Assembly (NCBI GenBank): GCA_002352635.1
Contig: DEIT01000073.1
Span: 9,697-15,104 of the forward strand
DNA from: Hyphomicrobiaceae bacterium UBA2767
Lineage (GTDB): Bacteria > Pseudomonadota > Alphaproteobacteria > Rhizobiales > Methyloligellaceae
Reading direction: 5' to 3'
Length of the DNA: 5,408 nt
Positions 1-5,408 of the stretch are shown here, piece after piece (the stretch's first letter is position 1; each line of letters begins with the position of its first letter). The position numbers were made by a program, and so were the translations under genes. Below the pieces are notes generated by a model that worked only from the letters and a program-made list of their open reading frames with translations, made no database searches and had not been told where the DNA came from.

Positions 1-301
1 CGCACTCGTCTACGAATCTCACGACTGTGCCGTGCAACATCGCGCGCAGTGCATCTGCCACCGGCTTCAACGACAAGGTGTTCACGCGTTTGCCGTTTGG
101 CCGTCCGAAATGGGACAGGAGAATCACGCTTGCGCCGCGTTCACAGAGTGCGAGGATGGTCGGGAGCACACGCATCATCCGCGTTTCATCGGTTATTGCC
201 GCGCCATTGACAGGAACATTGAGATCAACACGCAGCAAGATGCGCTTGCCTGCGACATCGGCGTCGTCAATGGTGCGAAGTGCGTCCAGATTGATACCCA
301 T
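1..301 (-). CDS. pgk: Phosphoglycerate kinase, N-terminal part (runs off left edge)
   Basis: Phosphoglycerate kinase (often cbbK when in a cbb operon) transfers phosphate from ATP to 3-phosphoglycerate, giving 1,3-bisphosphoglycerate, the step after RuBisCO; it is cytosolic. Only the first 100 residues are present, with no stop before the window edge. The N-domain signature RVDLNVP (residues 24-30) carries the substrate-binding Asp26 and Asn28, Arg41 follows in DETRMMR, and SHFGRP (63-68) supplies His64 and Arg67. These match the 3-phosphoglycerate site of the family. The start ATG (301-299) overlaps the cbbT stop as TGATG. An in-frame GTG one codon earlier (304-302) would give a GTGA overlap and a better 8-nt spacing from the AAGGAG at 313-318, so the start is uncertain by one codon. 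Last visible gene of the cbbF-cbbP-cbbT-pgk operon. Identity is secure; completeness of the C-domain cannot be judged. Confidence 0.95.
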   Translation of the reverse strand, partial: MGINLDALRTIDDADVAGKRILLRVDLNVPVNGAAITDETRMMRVLPTILALCERGASVILLSHFGRPNGKRVNTLSLKPVADALRAMLHGTVVRFVDEC

Positions 302-2325
302 CACAACTGCCGCTCCTTGATGAGTTCGTGTGCTGCACCGGCAACGCCTTCAGCGGTGATACCGAAATGCTCATAAAGTTGATCTGCAGGCGCGGAAGCG
401 CCAAAGCTTGTCATGCCAATGAAGCGGCCGCTTTCCCCAAGCCATCTTTCCCAGCCGAAGCTTGTGGCAGCCTCCACGCCGATGCGGGGGACAGCACCCA
501 GGACTTCTGAGCGATAGCTCTCATCCTGAGCTTCAAACACTTCCCAGCACGGCATCGAGACAACAGCGGCATTGACGTTGCCTTGTGCCAGTGCGTCAGC
601 CGCCAGAATGGCAATCTCCACTTCAGAACCCGTGGCCAGCAGCGTGACGTCCCGCGTCCCTTCTGCCTCACGTATTACATAGCCACCCAGAGCGGAGAGA
701 TTATCTTTGGTGTCCAACGTGCGCAGGCTAGGCACCGCCTGCCGCGTCAGCGACAAAATCGATGGCGTTTTCTCGGACGTAAGTGCGATTTCCCAGCATT
801 CGGCACATTCCACCCCGTCAGCAGGCCGGAACACATTCAGGTTTGGCAACGCGCGCAAGCTTGCGAGATGTTCAACCGGCTGATGGGTGGGCCCATCCTC
901 GCCTAGCCCGATGGAGTCATGGGTCATGATGTAGATCACCCGTTGTTCCATCAATGCCGAGAGGCGGATGGAGGGTCGGCAATAATCGGAGAAAACAAGA
1001 AAAGTCCCGCCATAGGGTACGATGCCTCCATGGAGCGCCATACCGTTCATGGCTGCCGCCATGCCATGCTCGCGCACGCCATAACGGATGTATGTGCCGG
1101 AGAAGTCGTTTGGCGTGAGATCGCTGTGATGGCTGGTTAGCGTGCCCACCGACCCGGTCAAATCCGCCGATCCGCCGACAATTCCCGGAACCACTGGAAC
1201 CAGCTTCTCCAGCACCTTTTGGGAGGAAACACGGGTGGCAAGCGATGCAGCGTCTCGGCAAAATTCTGATTTAATCTTGCGCACAGCGGCAACAATTTCG
1301 GTTCGTGTCTCGTCATCTATCGGATCGTTCAACCGGGCACGCTCACGTGGCTCCAATGTCTGCGCGCGGGTCTCCCAGGCCTCACGTTCCGTTGCACCAC
1401 GACCGCCTGCCGCGCGCCACGCGCTCAGAATATGATCCGGAACCTCGAACGGCGCATGCGGCCAGCCGATCAATTCGCGCGTGGCGGCAATCTCATCGTC
1501 GCCGAGCGGCGCACCGTGAGTTGCCGCGGTCCCTTGTTTGTTTGGCGCCCCGCAACCGATGATGGTCTGGCAGGCGATAAGGGATGGCTTGTCGGACGAC
1601 CGTGCGGCTTCGATGGCCGCTGTAACTGCTTTGACATTGTGGCCGTCGACTGAAAATGTCTCCCAGCCTGACGCCGCAAAGCGCGCCAGTTGATCGTCAG
1701 AACAGGTAAGGTCAAGCGGGCCGTCGATTGAGATGTTGTTGTCGTCCCACAAGGCGATGAACTTGCCCAGTTTCAGATGCCCGGCAAGCGAGATCGCCTC
1801 ATGGGAGATTCCCTCCATCAGGCAGCCGTCGCCGCAGATTGTATAGGTGTAGTGATCGACGATATCGTCGCCGTACCGTGCGTTCATCAGCCGCTCGGCG
1901 AGAGCCATGCCGAGCGCCGAGGTAAAGCCTTGGCCCAGCGGACCCGTCGTCGTCTCCACACCGGGCGTATGGCCGTACTCGGGATGCCCTGGTGTTTTCG
2001 AACCAAGCTGCCGGAAGTGTTTCAAACTCTCGATGTCCACGCCCGGATATCCGGTGAGATACAGGAGCGAATAGAGCAGCATCGAGCCGTGACCCGCCGA
2101 CAGCACGAACCGGTCTCGATCCGGCCAATCCGGAGCGGACGCATCAAACTTCAGGAACCGCGTGAAAAGAACGCTCGCAACATCCGCCATCCCCATGGGC
2201 ATTCCGGGATGTCCGGAATTGGCCTGTTGTACCGCGTCCATCGATAGGGCACGGATCGCGTTTGCCATATCCCGGACCGCGATCGGTGCGGGGGCAAGAT
2301 CTTCTATGACGACAGCTTCGCTCAT
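301..2325 (-). CDS. cbbT: Transketolase (CBB cycle)
   Basis: Thiamine-diphosphate enzyme that moves two-carbon ketol units between sugar phosphates (fructose-6-P or sedoheptulose-7-P with glyceraldehyde-3-P), regenerating xylulose-5-P and ribose-5-P for RuBP synthesis. 674 residues, about the usual full length. In order: SGHPG (37-41, His39), AGHGS (77-81, His79), GPLGQG (128-133), and the ThDP/metal motif beginning GDGC (165-168) and ending in NN (196-197). The pyrimidine domain follows, with catalytic Glu419 in REHGM, then HD (469-470) and GEDGPTHQP (475-483; Asp477, His481). Arg365, Ser392 and Arg528 fall where E. coli transketolase has its phosphate and substrate contacts, so it looks fully active. 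The ATG at 2325 is chosen because AGGAAGGGG (2336-2344), inside the end of cbbP, stands 10 nt upstream; a later Met20 has no such support. It lies 7 bp after cbbP and overlaps pgk. A housekeeping tkt role is possible in principle, but the context favours cbbT. Confidence 0.97.
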   Translation of the reverse strand: MSEAVVIEDLAPAPIAVRDMANAIRALSMDAVQQANSGHPGMPMGMADVASVLFTRFLKFDASAPDWPDRDRFVLSAGHGSMLLYSLLYLTGYPGVDIESLKHFRQLGSKTPGHPEYGHTPGVETTTGPLGQGFTSALGMALAERLMNARYGDDIVDHYTYTICGDGCLMEGISHEAISLAGHLKLGKFIALWDDNNISIDGPLDLTCSDDQLARFAASGWETFSVDGHNVKAVTAAIEAARSSDKPSLIACQTIIGCGAPNKQGTAATHGAPLGDDEIAATRELIGWPHAPFEVPDHILSAWRAAGGRGATEREAWETRAQTLEPRERARLNDPIDDETRTEIVAAVRKIKSEFCRDAASLATRVSSQKVLEKLVPVVPGIVGGSADLTGSVGTLTSHHSDLTPNDFSGTYIRYGVREHGMAAAMNGMALHGGIVPYGGTFLVFSDYCRPSIRLSALMEQRVIYIMTHDSIGLGEDGPTHQPVEHLASLRALPNLNVFRPADGVECAECWEIALTSEKTPSILSLTRQAVPSLRTLDTKDNLSALGGYVIREAEGTRDVTLLATGSEVEIAILAADALAQGNVNAAVVSMPCWEVFEAQDESYRSEVLGAVPRIGVEAATSFGWERWLGESGRFIGMTSFGASAPADQLYEHFGITAEGVAGAAHELIKERQL
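313..318 (-). promoter_or_regulatory. Shine-Dalgarno of pgk inside the cbbT end
   Basis: AAGGAG on the minus strand lies 11 nt before ATG 301 and 8 nt before the alternative GTG 304 of phosphoglycerate kinase. It is embedded in the last codons of cbbT. Confidence 0.6.
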
Positions 2326-2332
2326 CGATCGG

Positions 2333-3223
2333 TTACCCCTTCCTCTGTCCGCCTGCGCGGCGTTTGTTTTTCACCAGTTTCAGGATCATTGGCGTCAGAA
2401 TCAGCTGCATGGCGATGTCGAGCTTCCCGCCCGGAATGACGATCGAGTTGGCGCGCGACATGAAGCTGTCGTGGATCATTGAGATCAGGTAGGGGAAGTC
2501 GATGCCGCTCGGATCTCTGAAGCGGATCACCACCATGGATTCGTCAGCCGTCGGTATCCAGCGTGCGATAAACGGGTTGGACGTATCGACAGTCGGAACG
2601 CGCTGAAAATTGATGTCTGTCTCGGTGAACTGCGGACAGATGTAATGCACATAGTCAGGCATGCGCCGAAGCATCGTGTCCATCACGGCATCGGTCGAGT
2701 AGCCGCGGGATTCCTTGTCGCGGTGAATCTTCTGGATCCACTCAAGGTTGATGACGGGGACGACCCCAATCTTCAAATCCGCATGTTTTGCGACATTGAT
2801 CTTGTCGGTAACGATCGCCCCGTGCAGTCCCTCATAAAAAAGCAGGTCGGTATCTTTCGGGAAATCCGTCCACGGCGTGAAGGTTCCGGGTGGGCACCTG
2901 CAAACCTGTTCCTCCTCATGGTCGTGGACGTAGCAGCGTGTTTTGCCGCTGCCGCTCTCGCCATATTGCTTGAAAACGGCCTCAAGCTCTTCAAGCAGGT
3001 TGGCTTCAGGGCCAAAATGGCTGAAGTGATTGTTTCCCACCTTGGCCTGGTGCCGCATCTCGGTCTTCATTTCCGCCCTGTCAAAGCGGTGAAACGCATC
3101 GCCGTCGATGGAGGCAGCCGCGACGTTTTCCCGGCGGAATATGCGTTCGAAGGTGTGCTTCACCGACGAGGTGCCTGCACCTGAGGAGCCGGTGACCGAT
3201 ATGATGGGATGTTCGATGGACAT
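2333..3223 (-). CDS. cbbP: Phosphoribulokinase
   Basis: ATP-dependent kinase making ribulose-1,5-bisphosphate from ribulose-5-phosphate, a reaction essentially restricted to the CBB cycle, and so the diagnostic gene here. 296 residues, the size of the bacterial octameric PRK family. The P-loop is GSSGAGTS (12-19), with Thr where most kinases have Lys, as is normal for this family. Asp42, His45 and Arg49 follow in DGDAFHRFDR, Glu131 in FYEGLHG, and Lys165, Arg168 and Asp169 in QKIHRD. These sit at the same numbers as the active-site residues of Rhodobacter sphaeroides PRK. Arg31, Arg187, Arg234 and Arg257 are also present, matching positions tied to NADH/AMP allostery there, so NADH activation is likely (inference). 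The basic C-terminal tail ends in KRRAGGQRKG. The frame is open upstream to 3301, but those 26 extra residues lie over the cbbF end; ATG 3223 gives the family N-terminus. It starts 13 bp after cbbF, with no strong Shine-Dalgarno. Confidence 0.97.
   Translation of the reverse strand: MSIEHPIISVTGSSGAGTSSVKHTFERIFRRENVAAASIDGDAFHRFDRAEMKTEMRHQAKVGNNHFSHFGPEANLLEELEAVFKQYGESGSGKTRCYVHDHEEEQVCRCPPGTFTPWTDFPKDTDLLFYEGLHGAIVTDKINVAKHADLKIGVVPVINLEWIQKIHRDKESRGYSTDAVMDTMLRRMPDYVHYICPQFTETDINFQRVPTVDTSNPFIARWIPTADESMVVIRFRDPSGIDFPYLISMIHDSFMSRANSIVIPGGKLDIAMQLILTPMILKLVKNKRRAGGQRKG
2336..2344 (-). promoter_or_regulatory. Shine-Dalgarno of cbbT inside the cbbP end
   Basis: AGGAAGGGG on the minus strand covers the last codons of cbbP and ends 10 nt before the cbbT ATG. 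It decides for the 674-residue form of transketolase and suggests coupled translation of cbbP and cbbT. Confidence 0.6.
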
Positions 3224-3236
3224 ATGAGCGCTGCCA

Positions 3237-4283
3237 CTAGGTCCGGAACAGACCACGCTGTCCAAACAGCGGAGATTGCTGATGGGACGGCCCCGTCTCA
3301 CTGGCGTAGCGCTCGAGCATTTCCACCTCTTCGCTTGAGCCGAAAATCAGTGGTACGCGCTGGTGAATGTGTGTGGGAACGACCTCAAGCATGCGCATGA
3401 GCCCCGTGCTTGTGGCGGCGCCCGCCTGTTCCATGAGATATGCAATCGGGTTGGCCTCATAGATCAGCCTCAGCCGCCCGTCGCCATAGCCTCGGCGTGC
3501 ATCGCCCGGATAGAGATAAATGCCGCCGCGCATCAGGATGCGGTGGCATTCGGCGACCATCGACGCGATCCAGCGTGTATTGAAATTCTTCTTCCTGGGC
3601 CCGTCCTCACCCTGGAGACAGTCATCGATATAACGCCGGACCGTCTCGTCCCAGTGGCGGTAATTGGAGGCATTGATTGCAAACTCGCGGGTCTCAGCGG
3701 GGACCTGTATGTTCTCATCAGTCAGCTTGTAGTCACCGTCGCTCGTGTCGAGGGTGAAGATGTGCGTGCCGTCGCCAACGGTGAGCACCAATGCAGTGTG
3801 CGGGCCGTACAGAATATAGCCGGCAGCGAGTTGTTCGGTCCCAGGCTGCATAAAGTCCGCGTCGGGCGCCCGATCCTTTGTCTTGCAGCGTGGCAGGATT
3901 GAAAAGATGGTGCCAATCGAGACGTTGGTATCGATATTTGACGAGCCGTCGAGCGGATCGATGGCGACGCTCAAGGGTGCGTCGGTCTTGTCCGTTTCCA
4001 TCACGTCAACCAGCTCTTCTGATGCAATGGTTGCGACGGGTGCTGCCTTCAGCGCCTCGATCACCTGGATATTGGTGAGACGATCCAGTTCCTTTTGCGC
4101 ATCGCCATCACTATTGGAGCCAACGACCGCCCCAACAGCGCCTGCCAGCGGCCCCTGCGCGACCAGTCCGGAAATCACCTTTCCGGCGCCGGCGAGTGCT
4201 CGCAATGTTGCCGCGACAGGCGTGCGTTCCTCGTTGATTGCCCAGTCGTCCAGATAGCGATTGAGTGTCAGTAATACGGCCAT
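3237..4283 (-). CDS. cbbF: Class I fructose-1,6-bisphosphatase
   Basis: Mg-dependent phosphatase hydrolysing fructose-1,6-bisphosphate to fructose-6-phosphate; CbbF enzymes of this type often also act on sedoheptulose-1,7-bisphosphate. 348 residues, full length for class I. Metal-site residues are Glu89/Glu90 in ASEE (87-90) and Asp109/Asp112 in DPLDGSSNID (109-118). The substrate region includes NFNTRW (233-238 area) and HRILMRGGIYLYP (247-259). The active-site signature is GRLRLIYEANP (269-279), with Arg270 where the mammalian enzyme has Lys274, a substitution the family pattern permits. The tail SPLFGQRGLFR is typical of CbbF proteins. The start ATG at 4283 has a strong GGGAGG (4292-4297) with 8 nt spacing. 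First gene of the operon, divergent from cbbR across a 110-bp control region, so it is expected to be CbbR-activated. A general gluconeogenic FBPase is unlikely given the cbbP neighbour. Confidence 0.96.
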   Translation of the reverse strand: MAVLLTLNRYLDDWAINEERTPVAATLRALAGAGKVISGLVAQGPLAGAVGAVVGSNSDGDAQKELDRLTNIQVIEALKAAPVATIASEELVDVMETDKTDAPLSVAIDPLDGSSNIDTNVSIGTIFSILPRCKTKDRAPDADFMQPGTEQLAAGYILYGPHTALVLTVGDGTHIFTLDTSDGDYKLTDENIQVPAETREFAINASNYRHWDETVRRYIDDCLQGEDGPRKKNFNTRWIASMVAECHRILMRGGIYLYPGDARRGYGDGRLRLIYEANPIAYLMEQAGAATSTGLMRMLEVVPTHIHQRVPLIFGSSEEVEMLERYASETGPSHQQSPLFGQRGLFRT

Positions 4284-4291
4284 TGACCGCC

Positions 4292-4297
4292 CCTCCC
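4292..4297 (-). promoter_or_regulatory. Shine-Dalgarno of cbbF
   Basis: GGGAGG on the minus strand, within AAGGGAGGGG, lies 8 nt before the cbbF ATG. It is the strongest ribosome binding site in the window and fixes the cbbF start. Confidence 0.75.
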
Positions 4298-4299
4298 TT

Positions 4300-4327
4300 G
4301 CATCGCCGACTGTTCGCGGCGGCGTGC
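4300..4327 (-). repeat. GC-rich hairpin in the cbbF leader
   Basis: An inverted repeat pairs CGCCG (4304-4308) with CGGCG (4320-4324) and GCA (4300-4302) with TGC (4325-4327), leaving one bulged base at 4303 and an 11-nt loop. In the cbbF transcript this is an 8-bp stem ending directly at the purine-rich ribosome binding stretch (4291-4299). It may influence ribosome access or message stability, or be chance in GC-rich DNA. There is no U-tract, so it is not an ordinary intrinsic terminator. Confidence 0.4.
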
Positions 4328-4345
4328 TTGTGACGCAGGTGGAGA

Positions 4346-4373
4346 ATTGCTTCTGACTGGAAAGAAAAGTAAA
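4346..4373 (-). promoter_or_regulatory. Weak candidate promoter for cbbF
   Basis: On the minus strand, TTTACT (4373-4368) resembles a -35 box at 4 of 6 bases. AGCAAT (4351-4346), 16 nt further on, matches only 3 of 6 -10 bases. A poor promoter next to an activator site is what an activator-dependent cbb promoter would look like. It would start RNA near 4338, about 55 nt before the cbbF ATG. The match is weak and could be chance. Confidence 0.2.
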
Positions 4374-4375
4374 TT
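4347..4375 (+). promoter_or_regulatory. Candidate promoter for cbbR
   Basis: TTGCTT (4347-4352) and TAAATT (4370-4375) are separated by 17 nt and match the sigma-70 boxes at 3 of 6 and 4 of 6 positions. RNA would start near 4382, leaving a leader of only about 12 nt before ATG 4394. The -10 box falls inside the proposed CbbR operator, which would explain the usual autorepression of cbbR. This is inference from sequence only. Confidence 0.25.
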
Positions 4376-4392
4376 TGAATTAATTTGGCTCA
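4370..4392. promoter_or_regulatory. Candidate CbbR operator (TNA triplets)
   Basis: Three T-N-A triplets occur at exact 10-bp steps: TAA (4370-4372), TTA (4380-4382) and TCA (4390-4392), giving two overlapping TNA-N7-TNA units and T-N11-A spacing. This is the form described for CbbR sites. The segment also contains the perfect 8-bp palindrome AATTAATT (4378-4385) and the arms AAATT (4371-4375) / AATTT (4382-4386). It sits directly before cbbR and about 90-110 bp upstream of the cbbF start, where a LysR regulator would activate cbbF and repress itself. The motif is degenerate and the region A+T-rich, so chance matches are possible. Confidence 0.45.
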
Positions 4393-4393
4393 C

Positions 4394-5332
4394 ATGAAAG
4401 GAAAACTTAAACACCCAATTTCACGTGTGACCCTCAAGCAGCTCCGTGCACTGGTGGCCACCACCCGTGAAGGAACATTTTCCGCAGCGGCCCAGTCACT
4501 TAGCTTGACGCCTCCTGCCGTTACCATGCAGATGAACCTGCTTGAGGAAGCCGCCGGGTTGCCTCTTCTTGAGAGAACAGAATCAGGTTTGCGACCAACT
4601 GACGCGGGCCAGATTGTGCTCGATACCGCCCGCAGATGTGAAGCAGCGCTCGAGGCTTGCGGAGAAGCTCTGCAGATGCTCGAGGGGGCGAGTGGCGGCC
4701 GCGTGACCGTAGGCGTGGTGAGTACGGCCAAGTATTTTGCCCCTCGCGCGTTGGCGGCCTTTTCACATGCGCACCCGGACGTTGAAATTCGTCTGGCGGT
4801 GGGCAACCGCAGTGAAACCATAGAGGCGCTGCGCGATCATGAACTCGACTTCGCGGTGATGGGACGCCCGCCGCAATCCTTCGGGGTGGATCAGGAGGTG
4901 ATTGGCGATCATCCCCACTACATTGTTGCCCCTCCGGACCATCACATGGCCGGCAAGCGGAAAATTACCATCAGCGAGCTCGCCCAGGAGACCTTCCTGC
5001 TGCGGGAAGAGGGATCAGGCACACGCATGCTGATGCAGCGTCTTTTTGCCGAGATCGGTCTGAGCGCGAATATCGGCATGGAGATTGGCTCCAACGAGAC
5101 GATCAAGCAGGCGGTCATGGCGGGATTGGGAATTGCCCTTATTTCGGTGCATACGGTAGCGGCTGAAGTGAACGATGGTCGCCTCGCCATCCTCGACGTC
5201 GAAGGTCTGCCGGCTGTGCGCCAGTGGTTTGTGGTTCGGCGCGGCGACAAGCAACTGATGCCGGCATCGCAAGCCTTGTGGGATTTTTTGGCGGTGTCGG
5301 GGGTCGACTTTCTCCCTTATCCGAACACGTGA
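4394..5332 (+). CDS. cbbR: LysR-type transcriptional regulator CbbR
   Basis: Activator of CBB operons, binding between itself and the divergent cbb promoter and responding to metabolites such as RuBP, NADPH or phosphoenolpyruvate, depending on species. 312 residues from ATG 4394. An N-terminal winged helix-turn-helix spans about residues 13-72, from TLKQLRALV through SAAAQSLSLTPPAVTMQM (recognition helix near 39-52) to LRPTDAG. A linker helix (about 73-98) leads to a periplasmic-binding-protein-like effector domain. CbbR-type signatures are GVVSTAKYFAP (107-117), GNRSETIEALRDHELDFAVMGRPP (137-160) and GDHPHYIVAP (171-180), plus LREEGSGTR (203-211). The start is not well fixed. An in-frame TTG (4385) would add three residues and a GTG (4427) would give the shorter N-terminus seen in some CbbRs. 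None has a clear Shine-Dalgarno; ATG is preferred by codon type. Divergent placement beside cbbF supports the assignment. Confidence 0.95.
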   Translation: MKGKLKHPISRVTLKQLRALVATTREGTFSAAAQSLSLTPPAVTMQMNLLEEAAGLPLLERTESGLRPTDAGQIVLDTARRCEAALEACGEALQMLEGASGGRVTVGVVSTAKYFAPRALAAFSHAHPDVEIRLAVGNRSETIEALRDHELDFAVMGRPPQSFGVDQEVIGDHPHYIVAPPDHHMAGKRKITISELAQETFLLREEGSGTRMLMQRLFAEIGLSANIGMEIGSNETIKQAVMAGLGIALISVHTVAAEVNDGRLAILDVEGLPAVRQWFVVRRGDKQLMPASQALWDFLAVSGVDFLPYPNT

Positions 5333-5357
5333 CGACAAAATGGAAGGCTGACGAACG

Positions 5358-5404
5358 ACAGCCGCATCAAGCACCAAAACTGCCATGTCCGCATTTGATG
5401 CTGT
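5358..5404. repeat. Imperfect inverted repeat after cbbR
   Basis: GCATCAA (5364-5370) is the exact reverse complement of TTGATGC (5395-5401), with a 24-nt spacer. An alternative pairing keeps ATCAA/TTGAT, bulges three bases (5363-5365) and adds ACAGC (5358-5362) / GCTGT (5400-5404), giving 10 bp. It begins about 26-32 bp after the cbbR stop. No T-run follows before the window ends, so a terminator role is unproven. The rest of 5333-5408 holds nothing I can name, apart from an ATG at 5385 that stays open for 8 codons to the edge, without a ribosome binding site. Confidence 0.3.
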
Positions 5405-5408
5405 GGAC

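Noticed and set aside
422..433. 12-bp perfect palindrome AAGCGGCCGCTT
   Set aside because: It lies inside cbbT and encodes conserved-looking residues near the C-terminus; most likely chance from GC-rich codons.
1777..2247. Open frame of 156 codons on the plus strand inside cbbT
   Set aside because: It is antisense to the conserved ThDP-binding part of transketolase, its product has no recognisable motif, and long antisense frames are expected in GC-rich coding DNA.
2645..3184. Open frame of 179 codons on the plus strand inside cbbP
   Set aside because: Fully antisense to an intact phosphoribulokinase with all catalytic residues; the product shows no domain and the frame lacks its own context.
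3224..3301. N-terminal extension of 26 residues on phosphoribulokinase
   Set aside because: The extra segment is out-of-frame reading of the cbbF C-terminal codons, and the family N-terminus begins at the Met encoded at 3223.
3363..3902. Open frame of 179 codons on the plus strand inside cbbF
   Set aside because: Mirror frame of the conserved fructose bisphosphatase; no recognisable protein features.
5385..5408. Partial coding region starting MSAFDAVD at the right edge
   Set aside because: Only eight codons are visible and there is no ribosome binding site, so it is noted but not annotated as a gene.

Overview
The window holds the start of a Calvin-Benson-Bassham (CBB) carbon-fixation operon and its divergently transcribed regulator. 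The organism is most likely an alphaproteobacterium. This rests on the moderately high GC coding sequence, the cbbR<->cbbF-cbbP-cbbT order familiar from rhizobial and other alphaproteobacterial cbb loci, and the close similarity of the proteins to that group. It is inferred from gene order and motifs, without a database search.

Layout, left to right: positions 1-301 (minus strand) hold the N-terminal 100 residues of phosphoglycerate kinase, cut by the window edge. Positions 301-2325 (minus) are a complete transketolase (cbbT), 2333-3223 (minus) a complete phosphoribulokinase (cbbP), and 3237-4283 (minus) a complete class I fructose-1,6-bisphosphatase (cbbF). Transcription order is therefore cbbF-cbbP-cbbT-pgk, with junctions of 13 bp, 7 bp and a 1-4 nt overlap, so this is clearly one operon. 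Positions 4284-4393 are the divergent control region. Positions 4394-5332 (plus) encode the LysR-type activator CbbR, and 5333-5408 is a short tail with an imperfect dyad.

The four enzymes act in one cycle. PGK phosphorylates 3-phosphoglycerate, the RuBisCO product. FBPase and transketolase carry out regeneration steps, and phosphoribulokinase makes the RuBisCO substrate ribulose-1,5-bisphosphate. RuBisCO itself is not in the window; in related operons cbbA and cbbLS/cbbX lie further downstream, which here would be beyond the left edge (inference).

The control region has an almost pure A+T block (4361-4386) next to cbbR, containing three T-N-A triplets spaced exactly 10 bp apart, a good candidate CbbR operator. 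A GC-rich hairpin (4300-4327) directly abuts the cbbF ribosome binding site. All complete genes look intact with their catalytic residues. I see no mobile element, RNA gene, CRISPR array or clearly undescribed system; the points worth a second look are regulatory and organisational.
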